Below are positions 42,099-53,163 of a stretch of DNA of 64,000 nucleotides, piece after piece (the stretch's first letter is position 1; each line of letters begins with the position of its first letter). The translations under genes were made by a program, and so were the position numbers. The stretch covers positions 1-64,000 of the forward strand of contig VXIS01000084.1 of the NCBI GenBank assembly GCA_008704415.1, in the 5' to 3' direction. The DNA comes from Sphaerosporella brunnea (taxonomy: Eukaryota > Ascomycota > Pezizomycetes > Pezizales > Pyronemataceae). The notes beneath the pieces were generated by a model. That model was not told the DNA's origin. It worked only from the letters and a program-made list of their open reading frames with translations, and searched no databases.

Positions 42099-43431
42099 TA
42101 GTGATGCAAACACGCTGAGAGTTCGAGCTGCGAGCTAGAACCGGCTCCAACGTACACATTTTTGTGCTCGAGCAGCTCGAGCATAGAAGGTTTGGGCTTG
42201 AGCTCAGCTCGACTTGTCTCGAGCTTTCTAGAAAGAACGAGGTTTTGCCGGTGGCCGCAGCGCCATCAAGTATCCCCGCCACCCTTCCCGCTGGCTTACC
42301 CACGACCAGTATTATGACAAACAAACGCAACCGGCTTCTGGAGGAGTGGAGCAGCGCTGTGTTGTTGCTTGAGCATAGGCTCAATCACGTGGAAGTAAAC
42401 AGCAGACAAACGGGAGTACGAACTGGAGGAGGTTCTACCAAAGACGGGCAACCACTGAGAGCAGTGTTCTCAACAGCCAGCCCGCCCGGCCGGCTGTGTT
42501 GGGCGGATGTGGGCTGATCAAAAACCCGGCTGGTTGTTTGGGCTGCAGTCCACAATGACGACAAGCCAGCTCCAGTTTTTGGCATGATGGGGGGTGCAGA
42601 TGGGGAGGTGTGATGGGAATGAAAATTATAGCGCCTGTTGTAGAATGAAAGCCGATAATGAAGATTGACTGCGTCATATAGAAACTTCGAGTCGCTTGTC
42701 GCTGTCGTGCTGCCTCAACACTCCTCCACCGCCCGCCATCTATGGAGCACGAACCAATGAATGCACCACCTCCTGCTGAGCGTGCTTTTTACTTTAAAAT
42801 GCTCGCAGGGTATCCTCATGATCCTTGAATGCTCGCAAATATCTATCCATACCAGCACCCACAACTGTGCGGACTGAGAGTCGTTTCTTCCCAGCTGCAG
42901 ATGTTGTTTCCAAAAAGCGAAACCGGCTCTGCGAGACCACACGTAGCGCTTTCTCGTTGCTCTAAAGCTGGCTGGGCCAGGATGAATTCGGGCAGTGGGG
43001 ACTTGAAACGTTGAGCATCGAGCTCCGGTCCCAGATACAGTGTTGCTTGCACACGGGTCGGGAATTCTCGCCGGGGGTCTCGGTAGCGTGGGAATCGTGT
43101 GGTCTTGACATTTCTCGCCAGTCTCGTGGCAGTCTCGCCATTCTCGAGCGGTCTCGACACTCTCGTCTCGCTGATCTCGTGTGCATCGCTGCCCAGATAC
43201 CCATCAGCAATAACTCCTAGACAGCGAGATCAACGGAGACGCCGAGGGATTGTAGCCAGTCATGGGACGGTTGAAACTCTTAGATACGTTATTAACACAG
43301 TCCGACAGCTTAAGGTGTTGTAAAGCGGAACAGCTCGTGCTCACCAAATTTCGGACGCGATCCCGAGCCGCTGCCTGTACGCTTGAGCTGACCCTGGAGG
43401 ATTCATTCGAGCTGGCTCGTGTCCATCACTA
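42099..43431 (+). mobile_element. Composite of nested hAT ends
   Basis: The left end TAGTGATGCAAACACG with GCTCGAGC subterminal motifs and the right end ...GGCTCGTGTCCATCACTA are hAT family 1/2 termini; the 8-bp flanks do not match. At 42290-42400 the hAT dimerisation-domain tail TSIMTNKRNRLLEEW is readable. Inside are ends of two further families: CAGTGTTCTCAACAGCC at about 42460 (compare 57499) and CAGTGTTGCTTGCACACG at 43038, followed by a TCTCG-rich array to ~43190. It is hAT debris and cannot encode a transposase. Confidence 0.6.
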
Positions 43432-44349
43432 ATTTTTGCGAGCATGGAGTCAATAAACCAACCATCATGAATATCTGCAACGGCTCAGCACTCATCCATG
43501 TAAACAATCGTAATGTCGTCGCAGCATACCGGCGTTCAGAATCTCAACTCTGTTCGATTTTGACACCCGAGGCCGTCTTTGCTGTCTCGTTTGACGTCGA
43601 CATCCCGGTTCATAGACTGCAGTTTGTGAACTTCAAGCGTGTGGCTGTAGCTTTGTAGGGAGGTGTGCATACCTCCCGGTCATTGTCGTCCTCTTCTGCC
43701 TCTCCTTGGATCTCCACCTCGTCTGGAAACGCAGGCTCGGCGGTTTCCTGTGATGCAGCAACAGCCGCAGCCTCAGCCAGCCGCCAGGGCTTGTGAATAG
43801 CTGCAGGTTGTCCTGAAATAATGCGCGTTCTCTCATGGATTTGTTGCATAGGTGCCAGCGGGGGACGGCCTTCTACTGCTTCTACCGCTGGCGGGAGCGG
43901 TGGAGAGTTCGTGCAACGTGTACCGACGGGGATTGGGTCGTGGCCTTGACGTCGGGGCCGTGCCTGTTGATATTGCCCTCCATGCTGCCGCCGCCGCCGG
44001 TGCTCAGGCTCCCTCTCCATGCTACTATTACTAGAACTAGACGTCGAGCCCACAGCGCGGTCAACATACTGTCGGGGTGGAGTTGGAAGATGGTTCGCCT
44101 GCTCCTGTACTTGATCGAGAATGTCGTAGTCGTCAGTGCTCATCCCTTCGCTCACAAGTCAGTTTTCCATGCTTTCCAAGATTCTGGGAACATACTGGGC
44201 TGGGGCGGTTGAGATGCTGCGGGGGTTCAGTGTTTGGTGCGCAATGCACTGTTGGTGGATGTTAATGGTGCGCCGTTGGTGGACGTCAATGAGACGCCTG
44301 CTTGGTTGGCTGGTCCGGGTTCTACTCGCAGAAACCCTAACCGCGCAGA
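43432..44349. other. Intergenic, one doubtful ORF
   Basis: Only the minus-strand frame described at 43610-44143 stands out. The right edge holds a 26-bp sequence (44368-44393) repeated exactly at 59459-59484. Confidence 0.4.
43610..44143 (-). CDS. Low-complexity hypothetical protein
   Basis: ATG at 44143 gives 177 residues. The N-terminus MSTDDYDILDQVQEQANHLP is followed by a serine run (SSSSNSSMERE), Arg/Gln-rich and Pro-rich stretches, Ala-rich LAEAAAVAASQETAEPA and an acidic GEAEEDDNDRE. No domain, signal peptide or membrane helix. The composition could be real disordered protein or chance. It may belong to the LINE remnant upstream on the same strand (an ORF1-like piece), but order argues against that. 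Confidence 0.25.
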   Translation of the reverse strand: MSTDDYDILDQVQEQANHLPTPPRQYVDRAVGSTSSSSNSSMEREPEHRRRRQHGGQYQQARPRRQGHDPIPVGTRCTNSPPLPPAVEAVEGRPPLAPMQQIHERTRIISGQPAAIHKPWRLAEAAAVAASQETAEPAFPDEVEIQGEAEEDDNDREVCTPPYKATATRLKFTNCSL

Positions 44350-44394
44350 GTTTTGAACACCGCGCACGCGGTATATAAGGAATTATACGGTACG

Positions 44395-45169
44395 CAGCCG
44401 CGCGGGACCACGGGTTGGAATCCAACTCTGTCTCCGAAACCGCTGCATAGCCGCAGTGCCCGGGAGCCGTCCGAATACACCGCGAGCTCTGTCTCGGTCG
44501 GTCTTTGGTACTTTGTTGCCGTGGCGGTGGCTATTTCTGCGTCTCCATGACGATTTGCGCTTCCGGTTTTGCTGTCGTCATTCTTGATGGCTCAATGTTG
44601 CCGTCGCTGCGAAACTGGACGCAATGCCTGCCGATTTGGGTTTGGGGACTGCCATTGTCAAGTCTCCAAAGGCATTGTTGCGTATGAAGCGCATGAGCGA
44701 AGCTGCCGTTTTGACCTGCACCTCGGCTCGACGCTCGCTGGCATTGGCTCGCGCTCTTCGTAGGGGGTCTTCCGCTGGGGGTAGCCATCAACCTCGCTGC
44801 GAACCTCCTCTTTCGGTGATCCACCAGGGAGGCAGCATCACTAAGCCCAGCCTCACATATAAGCGCACCAACCCCGGTTGTTGGAAGGGCACCTAGAATT
44901 GCCCTAGCCTGTGGGTTGAAGGGCTTTTGCAGTTCTTCTTGTCTCCATTGTAGGCCGTTGCCCCAGAGCTCCCCGCGCTGGGGCAACGGCCTGGACCACT
45001 GGGATCTGTATGCACCTAACATGGTGATAGGGTTAGAGGTGACCGGGAAGGAAAGACTAGGCGATGGAGAATATTCAGAGCGGAGGTGACTCTCAACAGG
45101 TGCACGCGAACAGAAAGTGAAGAGCAAGGGCTCGGAGAAAGCTTGAATTGCGCAGCGTGGGCAAAGCAA
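44395..45169 (-). pseudogene. Tad-like LINE fragment (copy D), post-RT region
   Basis: The minus strand encodes AILGALPTTGVGALICEAGL, SDAASLVDHRKRRFAARLM, which matches the conserved stretch between reverse transcriptase and RNase H in Tad/I-type LINEs (…TTPVGALLxEAGLxPAxxLLDxRxxRFAxRL). Further on, AAVSETE at ~44435 in another frame looks like the RNase H start (compare GYAAV in copy B). Both ends are missing and frames are broken. Unlike copies A-C it has no 3' tail or minisatellite flank. Confidence 0.65.
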
Positions 45170-45373
45170 CAGGAAGAGGACAACAACACATATCTCAACA
45201 ACGAGCAGGGTCTGTGGTCACGAGCTGCGACGATAGCGAGACCGACTGTGCACGTGAATGTAAATCTCGATTTGAGAGTGCGCGGGCTTAGATAAGTATA
45301 CTCAATCGCGCGTGTGCATAGAGAATCATACCCCGCAAAGTTCTTCATACCGCAGGCAGACATTCGCTGGCCG

Positions 45374-46398
45374 TCACTCCTTGTACGTAATAATTGAGCG
45401 CACGGCCATGCGGATGTTTCCCAGCGCCATTGTATCCTGATCGGCGATTTTATCCCAGCACCCGTCGGCCGCCGCCGTGAGCATCTCGTGTGCCCAGAGA
45501 ACCTCATCTCTCTCATCCTCGTCCTCCAGGCCCAGCGTATCCCAAAACTGCTTCTCGATGATGGCTTTGACTTCGCTGACGGTTAGGGTTGCAGGAACCA
45601 GGAGATCAGGCCTGTACTGCTTCACCATACCGGGAATCATTTCCCACAGGTTCTGCACGACCACAAAGACCATCTGCGGTTCCGTGCTTGCAGCGGAATG
45701 CGAGTGACCCACCACCCCTTTCGGCTGCGTAGTTCCCACAAATACCGTTGATTGCTGCAGACACTTGGTGCACCACGTCTGCTGCACGACGCGCACCAGG
45801 TCCCGGGAGCGAGACCAACCATCCTGAATGATAACGTTATTGATTTCCGAGCGGGTCATTCGGGGAGCGAGGGACAAATCCAGTGGTGATGGAAGAAGTT
45901 GAACCAGATATCCTCGCACGATGGTAAGAAGTTGTCCCATGGTGATTCTCCTTGGAGATGGAAGCCACATTTTGATGGCAAGACTCTTCGCCTCCCACAC
46001 GACTGTCATGACGGGGTCTGAAAACATTGGCTGACCAACCACTGTGAATTTCCCAAAACGGTAAGGCCAGGTACTGGAAACTATCTCCCAATCGGTAGGC
46101 TCAATGGGGTGATTGAACGGATCAAGCACGGAATCCATAACTATCTGGAGCTTGTCCTCGACGGCCATTTTCATTCCCTGGGTTTGATGCTGATGTCAGC
46201 TTCATTGCTGCCGATGGCCCTCCACAGTTCGCGCGGTGCATAACCGAAACGTACCCCATATGTCTTCGCATCTGCCAACGGTATGCTGCGGATTCTGTCA
46301 TCGCCGGGAACGACAAACTTCAACGCCGGAGCTTCGATTCCGAACTCCTTCAGGTACTCTGACAGCATGCCTTCGCCCATTGGTGCGCTCATGCCCAT
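45374..46398 (-). CDS. Orphan two-exon protein, 319 residues
   Basis: Two minus-strand open frames join cleanly across a 65-nt intron (46190-46254) with donor GTACGT, branch GCTGAC and acceptor ATCAG; both junctions are on codon boundaries, giving ...DAKTYG|HQTQGMKMAVEDK.... The first ATG in the exon 1 frame is at 46398 (MGMSAPMGEGMLSEYLKEFG); the frame is open upstream to a TGA at about 46584, so a further 5' exon is possible. The stop is at 45374-45376. I do not recognise the protein: no signal peptide, no membrane helix, a CxxC (CTKC) near the middle, and an acidic helix (GLEDEDERDEVLW) before the C-terminus. Without splicing, exon 1 would end at TGA 46171-46173 and overlap the next ATG. 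Confidence 0.55.
46190..46254 (-). other. Predicted intron, 65 nt
   Basis: GTACGT donor, GCTGAC branch-like site 5 nt before ATCAG. Removing it merges two frames that are otherwise out of register. Size fits the 48-nt intron in the HNH gene. Confidence 0.6.
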
Positions 46399-47036
46399 TA
46401 CTGGTCTTGGTGAATGCAGCCGCCACGCCGGAATGCTGAATCCTGGCTGGTGAAGTCTATTTGTCGCGGTTGATATATCGTCGGGATGTGGTTCACTGAT
46501 GTCGGGGAGGGAGGTGTTGAAATAGACGCGTTGGACACGAGGCTTAGCCGAGGTGGAAGGATGGATGGTGGGAAAAATCAATCATATTACTATGTACAGG
46601 CTGATCTAGCTGGGTCTTAAATGCATCTAATAGCTTCACTGGGAATTACTTGGTGATCCCCAAACCGGAGTCATACCATCTCACTCGTCCTATCCTCCTT
46701 ACTCGTCCTACCTAGGAAGCCGGTTTTCCGACAGGAGGTGTTAGGGTTTGTAGGTCGCCGATGGGGTTCTTCACTCAATCTCTCCGAGTCAGCGACAATG
46801 CTCAAATACCGCCTTCAACTCCGCATTCACGCACAATCCGTCGCACTCCGAGACCGACAAAGCTCTGAGCGAGGATCGCAGGAACCAGGTAGGTAGTAGT
46901 CCACTGCCCGAGGAACGGTGAACTTTGGGGCTGTGAAGTCTTCAACGTGCAACGCAAGCTAAGTGACTCAGAATGAATGCTAATGACGCTTTACAGGCAG
47001 TTGTCCAGGTCTTCAATCGTTCAGTGAGGCAACAGA
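46399..47036. other. Intergenic; possible copia LTR scrap
   Basis: No gene seen beyond the 5' flank of the orphan gene. At about 46680-46732, CTAGGAAGCCGGTTTTCCGACA weakly resembles the inverted start of the copia LTR at 29945. Confidence 0.4.
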
Positions 47037-48838
47037 CAGTGTTGCACACGAGACCACAAGACGAGACCGACAATGATCGAGACAGCGGGAGAACTGCCGA
47101 GACCGCTCGAGAATGGCGAGACCAGCCGAGAATGACCGCGTTCACGCCAGACTAGTGATGGACATGAGCCGAGCCGGTATGAGCCGAATCGCAAGCTGGC
47201 TCGAGCCGGCTGCCCCGTAAGCCGAGCTTAGGCTCGAGCTTTTGACTTGAGCTGCGAGATGTTGGGACATACAAACATCCGGTGGGTTGGCTGGTCCGCC
47301 CAACCACATATCCCGACCCCTTGCACGACGTCGACGCACCGTCGTCACGTACGCCCCGTCAACCACACCGTGGCCGCACACCCTCTTGGGTAGTGGAAAG
47401 CGAATGACCACCGCTCGCAAAAATGGTCCGCGATTATCTGACCATTCCCGCCGCCAGCGTGCCCAGTAGACACATATTTTCTCAGTAGTTCGTTCATCTT
47501 TCCTGCGGATGCCGATGGCTGATCGTCTTTTTGACAGGATGGGAGATATTATAACACACAACCGCTTGCTGGAGGAATGCAGCTGCGCCGTTTTGCTGCT
47601 CAAAAGCTGGCTCAAGCAGCAGCGTCAGAGCGACTGGGACATCTACGGTGGCGGCGAGGCTCACCAGGACGCAGTTGTGGAGGGAGACATGGATGGGGAC
47701 CTAGATGGGGGGAGGCCAGGGGAATAGACGCACAGCAAGAAGCTGCGCTCGCCCTCGAAGGCCTTGATTCCGGGTCGGAGTTGTCAGACATCGAATGATG
47801 GGTGGAGGACTCGGCCGCCCGTGAGGATTGATTTGTATATGGAAGCGCGCAGCATCTCACGTCCTTCGACCTCCTCGGTTTATACCATCACTACGCGAGA
47901 CACGGCGATATCGTGCGAGACTCTCATGATACGAATGCTTCGGGCAACCCCAGCTTATTCCAACACGGGTGCTTGACGGCCGTGTTGACCGACGATAAGA
48001 TTGAGAGAGGAGATAAAGCTTGGCGTTAGTCCGACGCCGGAGGGCGAGTGTTGGACCTCTACATTCAGCGCCGCGTGGGCAAAACAACAGGAAAAGGACA
48101 ACTATGGAACCACGGCAAACGGAAACAAGAAACCGAGACCTACTGCCGCCACGCGAAAATCCTTCTCCAACTGTGCGTGACGGTGGTGATGAAAAAGGTG
48201 ACGAAAGAGCCAAACAAAACCGAGTTTTGGCTGAGCGTCAGCCCCTCCGGCCCTGGCGCACCTACATGAGTGAGCCCTTTTTATCAATTCAATTACAGAC
48301 ACTATCCCCGTATAATAGCAATTTGTGTACATGCCGCCCCACAAAGAACACAAAGAACACTGAATCAAACCCTAGAACGCCCTCATTCAACCATGCGCGC
48401 AACTTGATGATGGCCTGCAGAGTTTCGTGGGGCCATGCGAGCTTCGACCCTTTCCCTTTCCCTATCATCGTACTCCGTTCCTGGGCCACAGATCCAAGCA
48501 CTACTCACTGCCACCCACTGCCAAGCTCGTCGCCACCGGTGTTGGAGACTTAGAGATGAATCAATCTGATATCTTCTCTTACGGACATCATGGCTTCGGT
48601 ATCTGCGGTGCGCGCCCTGCAGTCCCATGAGGTCCCGCGCTATGCCTACGCCTCCCGAAACAACAGCGGCTGCATCATAGCTGGTGAGACAGCCGAGACC
48701 TTGCGAGACCTAGCGAGAACGACGAGATCTATCGAGAACCGTCGAGACTGCCACGAGACCGGCGAGACATTTCGAGACCACACGATTCTCGCGAGACCGA
48801 GACCCTCGGCGAGAATTCTCGTCTCGTGTGCAACACTG
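47037..48838 (+). mobile_element. hAT element, family 3 (GAGAC/TCTCG subterminal arrays), decayed
   Basis: Both ends read CAGTGTTGCACACGAGAC inwards, an 18-bp perfect inverted repeat, and each is followed by ~100-150 bp filled with CGAGAC/GAGACC motifs. The 8-bp flanks (GCAACAGA, TCACCGGA) match at five positions, so the duplication has decayed or these are ends of two copies. Inside at ~47510-47640 is a hAT dimerisation-domain tail (GDIITHNRLLEECSCAVLLL, KSWLKQ). A family-2 end TAGTGATGGACATGAGCC at 47153 indicates a nested insertion whose other end I cannot find. Confidence 0.6.
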
Positions 48839-49650
48839 TCACCGGATGCGGATGGACGTGCTGGAAAAGACCTTCCACGGTGACACTAGGTCCAGTCACG
48901 GTGATGACAGTATCGCCCGGGTCGGCTCGTCCTAGCGGTGGCACTCGCGGATCTTCTTGGTTGGCATGCACCACTGCTCCGGTGTCGGAGCCGGGTGCCA
49001 AGGTCGTTGACTTTGCTGGCTTCGCTCAGTGTTGGGGAGTGGTGCTGTTTGTCCGGTTGCTTTGTGCTTGTTTGCGTCGTGTGCGGAATGAGAGCTGCTC
49101 GCAGTTGGCCTGGTGGACTTGGAGGTAACTGTCGTCCACTCTACCTCATCAGCCAATCCCTCTTGTCGTTGCTGATCTGCACCGCGCATTCATTTGATTG
49201 CAGATGTCGTTTCGGAATACGCGGTTATCCCGAACAAGGAACAATTGTCTGTCACCGCGCAGCAAGGACCAGATGATTTCCAGGTTTTCCCACGACTAGG
49301 CAAGTTCGCAGAATTAAAATGAACGGCAGTGCAGCAATCGACGGCAGCTGGCCATATATGGTTTGATTTGTTCCCAAGAAGTGTCGCCAGTGGACATGTT
49401 AAGATCACATGACGTATACTGGCAGTTGTATGGTCGTCTCGTGCTGTTCAATTTGACTTTATCTAGCCTGCGAACGTCTCGAAGCGACCTGCGGCTGCAC
49501 CTACAGCGAAGAATTGTGCACCGCTACCAACCTCCTAACCACCTTGGTGTGGGGCTGGCGGCGTACGATCTGCAGGCCGAGCGATGGTGAAGTCACCACT
49601 CCCTTACATGATAGTGGTGACAAGGAGCAGAACGATGTGGCGAGGAACCA
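48839..49650. other. Intergenic, no recognised gene
   Basis: ORFs up to ~112 codons with no motif. Ends with CTAGCCGC, the target duplication of the next element. Confidence 0.45.
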
Positions 49651-49658
49651 CTAGCCGC

Positions 49659-50521
49659 CAGGGGTCCCAATAGTCCGCGCGCCCGCCAGTCCAAACGGGG
49701 CCCGACAGAGCAGGTCAGGTCGGGCCGACGGTTGGTGCAGCCTGATAGGTTCGGGCCGAGGTTCACAAAGCGTGGATATCTGATAGGTGCCGTCCGGGCC
49801 CGGTTATCCAGGGCAACGCCAAAAGCGCACAGCGTCGTCATGGCCGGGCTCTCCCTGCGGTTCACGAAAATGTTCGGTGCCGATCGCAATCAAAAACCTT
49901 GTTGGTCCCCCGCACTGTTGCCGTCGGCGGCATCCAATCATTTCACCACGGGTATGAGCCCGAGTTCGTAGCAGATTGCAAATTCTGACGTGATACTGAG
50001 AGATCCAAGATTCGCGCGACCGAAAGGGCATGGCGGACGGCATCTTGCACCTTACGGCGAATTTTACTGCGGAAAACCCCGTATTTTTTTTCGTGTTTTC
50101 GGAGATTTCGCAGCGGTTTGAGATGATTTCCCATCCTGACGTGATGCTCACAAATCTAAACGTCCCCTCAAGCCCGAGAATGGTGCTTGCATGCTATCAA
50201 AGCTCTGTTAAACGAGCGTGCCTTTGGTGTGTCGGATTGTTGCATCCTCAATTACGATGGTTGATTTGGAACAGCGGGCCGCGGAAATGGCAGTATAATT
50301 TCTTTATGTAGTCCTTTGCTGCTTGTTAGGGCAATGATTCGTCAGGTGCCTGGCAGGCCCTGTAGGCACCGGAATTTGCTTGCCCTGATCGGGCCCTGTA
50401 GGCACCTGGGTCTCGCTCGTAAAAGCCTGGTCCAAACGGGCCGGAATTTCAAAAGCCCGTTTCAAACAGTCCGGTTCAGGGGAGACTAAAAGCCGGACTG
50501 GCCGGACTATTGGGACCCCCG
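49659..50521. mobile_element. Non-autonomous hAT element, family 4 (CAGGGGTCCCAATAGTCC ends)
   Basis: The left end CAGGGGTCCCAATAGTCC and inverted right end CGGGGGTCCCAATAGTCC match at 17 of 18 positions. The 8-bp duplication CTAGCCGC is perfect (49651-49658 and 50522-50529). The 863-bp body has GGGCC/CCGG-rich subterminal regions (for example GTCCGGCCAGTCCGGC) and no transposase. Related ends are at 41556 and 63778, and an interior fragment at 55973-56086. Confidence 0.88.
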
Positions 50522-50529
50522 CTAGCCGC

Positions 50530-50903
50530 GTAGCCATAGCTTCTTAGAGCGAGATAGGGTCTGGCTCATAGAGAGGGGAAATCGGATCAGTATAGTCACT
50601 CCCCCCGCGATGTGCCTTCTCAACTATGATCGTCGTGAAGTCCGATCGCTGCTCTCATAGACTGATCGTCAATGTCATAGGTTAAACAAGTCAATTCGCG
50701 CCAAAGTCGAGTGTCTGGGAAGAGTTAGCCATGATTTCACGTTGCAGATAGTGACAGAATAGTCTTGTCAGACAGTGACGTCTGTAACCCGGATCGGGTC
50801 TTAATGTGCGTTTTGGCCTGAAGTTGGGCCTTGTAGAGGCCTTCGTCCTTCGTTGCTTCTAGGATCGTCTTCGAGTTCAGATACGGATCGTTGTATAGTC
50901 TCG
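50530..50903. other. Intergenic or decayed copia sequence
   Basis: No separate feature recognised. The right part probably continues the decayed copia reading frame from the minus strand. Confidence 0.4.
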
Positions 50904-51837
50904 TTAGGAGATCTTTAAGAGGTCGTCGTATACTCTCGTTAGGGGATCTAGCTGCGAGACGGAGATCAAGGATAGTCTGAATTCAGGTATGAAGGGGCAG
51001 TAGAGAAGGACGTCGTTGACGGAGACAAAGCCGGCTTGATGGACGTTTATCTGGTTATGATTGCCGAGCCGGACGACGTAGTGGACAGGCGACAGCCCTG
51101 AGAATAGGCTGAGATTGTTGCACATATGGTGTGAAACCGCCGAATCGATAGCCCAGATAGAGTGACGTTTGGACGGTGTTTTCGTCGATATAAGCACCTC
51201 TGTTTCGAGTTTTGAGCGTTACTAGCATTGCTAGCGAGAGCTTTGGCAGCTGCGTCGGATTGATTTCGCATAGATCGCAGTCGTTCGTCTTCGAGCAATG
51301 CGTCTATAATGGTCTAGACGGTTGCGAGAAGGTTTGTTTTGCTCAATCTTGGCCGTAACTTCGAAGATAAGCAGGGGAATAGGTGGGTTTTGAAGGCGGT
51401 ATCGGAGATCTCCTCAGCCGTTCCTAGGATCTGGTTTTGCATTTGAATCGCTGGTGGATCTGCTGACGTCCGATTGAGGTACTAGCAGCGTTTAGGGATT
51501 GCTCCAGAATTCGCCACATTTCGGTCGGATCGTCGGTGTTGTGGATATATACACCTTGATATCGTTGGCGCAGGAGTTGTAGATGGTGGCTGCAGCGTCT
51601 TCGCTTCTGCGACGATAGTCCTAAAACTTCTGGACAGTTCTATCGGTCGCATTGGCTGTCGGTTGAGGAGGCTCTTCTTCGTCGCCGATGACTATATCCC
51701 ACGCGTTGATCGCGCGAAGCAAACGGCGCATGTCCTGGGACCGCGACGAGTAGTTGACGCTGCTGAGACGATCGAAGTTGCCTTGCGCGTGCTTGAAGAC
51801 GTCCTTGGTCGGCATTTTCGTAAGACAGATCAGATCT
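50904..51837 (-). pseudogene. Copia gag and protease start, multiple stops
   Basis: The minus strand reads MPTKDVFKHAQGNFDRLSSV at 51815 onward, a copia gag with the motif NAWDIVIGDEEEP and, after a stop, IYNSCANDIKVYIHNTDDPTE then MWRILEQ. Further on the protease start WAIDSAVSHHMCNN lacks the catalytic Gly-Ala (normally D-S-G-A), followed by VRLGNHNQINVHQAG and LLYCPFIPEFRLSLISVSQL, as in copia proteases. Several frameshifts and stops. RT and integrase are absent. Confidence 0.8.
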
Positions 51838-51879
51838 GGATGGAATCTCAGCTAGCGGTAACGCGCCGGGCTCATAACC

Positions 51880-52095
51880 TGTTAAAAATAGTGTAGGTGT
51901 AGAGGTCAGCCGTAAGTAGGCGATAAAAAGTTTTATTGTCTTGTTCCGCTCAAAGAGGCTCATCTGGGCGCTTATATACCCTTTCAAGCGTCAGCATCAC
52001 CATAACGTCATTCGGGCCGTATCGCTGCTCCAAGCACTAGTTCTCGCTCGTCCTTGGCCATGCCTTAACCATGCCTAAAAAGCCAATTTCCAACA
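51880..52095 (-). repeat. Copia 5' LTR (minus orientation)
   Basis: 216 bp; on the minus strand it starts TGTTGGAAATTGGC and ends TATTTTTAACA, with TGTT/AACA ends. The next minus-strand bases, GGTTATGAGCCCGGCGC, look like a copia primer-binding site. TATATA-like GGTATATAAGCG lies at about 51973-51984. Not the same family as the copia LTR at 29945. Confidence 0.78.
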
Positions 52096-52739
52096 GTGAG
52101 GCCGTGGTCCTTTACTCTGGTCAATTCCTCGTTGGCGACCATCGCAATGATGCCTGGGTCAACGCTCCGCATCGCAGCCTGCATTGGTTCACCAAAAAGG
52201 GAGAGCTGGGTCGCCGAGGCGTAAGGTGAAAGTGGCGCACGGTTTCCGGGCAACTCTGACGATGCGGCAGAAGCGAGGTGCTTCCGCGCTGTCCAGGGCA
52301 TTGTCGACTGCCCGAGCCATGTTGAAGCCGTATTCGGTGGCGGGGGGGGGGTGGAGGGGCGTCAGCATCCCTGCGGAGGATCAGGGTGGGGAGGCGTTGG
52401 GGCAGCTCCTGTAAGTCCTTATCCTGCTGGAGCTTTCACAGCCTGTGAAGCGGTGCTTCGCCAGTCGGGACTGAATGGACTACAGTCGCACGGTGGAAGG
52501 GGACAATCAAGTTTCGCATGTGTTCGGGCTGGACCTCTCAGCTCAATGAGCAGACGCGGTGTGTACGGAGACGCTCGGACTTTATGTTCCGCTGCCTGCG
52601 CGCAACGGCCGCAATCGCCGTACTCCCCTGTTGGACGCTTGCTTGGTTGCCGCGGGGAGAATCATCACATCATCTCATCGTTTTGCTCGGCGTCGCTATC
52701 TGCATTATCCCCTGGCTCCTATCCCCCTGAATTTCCGAC
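52096..52739. other. Intergenic, no recognised gene
   Basis: Short overlapping frames only. A run of nine G residues occurs near 52343. Confidence 0.45.
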
Positions 52740-52893
52740 AAGCTGTACAGGTCTATCATTCTGGAGCGGAGCCACATCGACAACACTGAATGAAAGCAAC
52801 TGCACCGTGTTTCACACACAGTCGCCGTGACTGCAACGTACATATGACTTTGCTCTGAGCGGCGCTGCAGTAAGGATTGCACACCAAGTGGTC
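52740..52893 (+). repeat. Dispersed inverted repeat, copy 1
   Basis: From about ACAGGTCTATCATTCTGGAG to TGCACACCAAGTGGTC, this ~155-bp segment matches the reverse complement of 58925-59085 with moderate divergence. Shared blocks include CTGAATGAAAGCAACTGC and CTGCAACGTAC. It probably marks a mobile element or duplicated gene piece that I cannot name. Confidence 0.65.
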
Positions 52894-53108
52894 TTTCTTC
52901 TGGTGGGCAAGTGGGTCGCACTCGGTGCGGGTTGCGGTTACCCTAACCCTCACCCAACCACTTCGCGGCTTTGTTGTGCGCGTCAACCGCTCAACCCCCA
53001 AAGCCCCATCACTGCTATCGCAACGACAGCCCCCCGCCACCACACCACCCTCGCTGCTCGTGTCAAACCAACCCAATCCAAACCAGACTCACACACAATC
53101 ACACAATA

Positions 53109-53161
53109 GTACGTGTATCGCTCGTCTCGTTCTTACTGTTAGCTGACACTTCCCGCTCCAG
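53109..53161 (+). other. Candidate 5' intron of the HNH gene, 53 nt
   Basis: GTACGTGT donor, GCTGAC branch-like site and CTCCAG acceptor, ending two bases before the ATG at 53164. A pyrimidine/CACA-rich leader precedes it. It is probably a leader intron; the frame upstream of the donor is also open and could add residues if translation starts further 5'. Confidence 0.45.
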
Positions 53162-53163
53162 AC

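Noticed and set aside
46515..46732. Solo copia LTR overlapping the orphan gene
   Set aside because: Only ~20 bp at one end resemble the LTR start at 29945; the other end and any duplication are missing.
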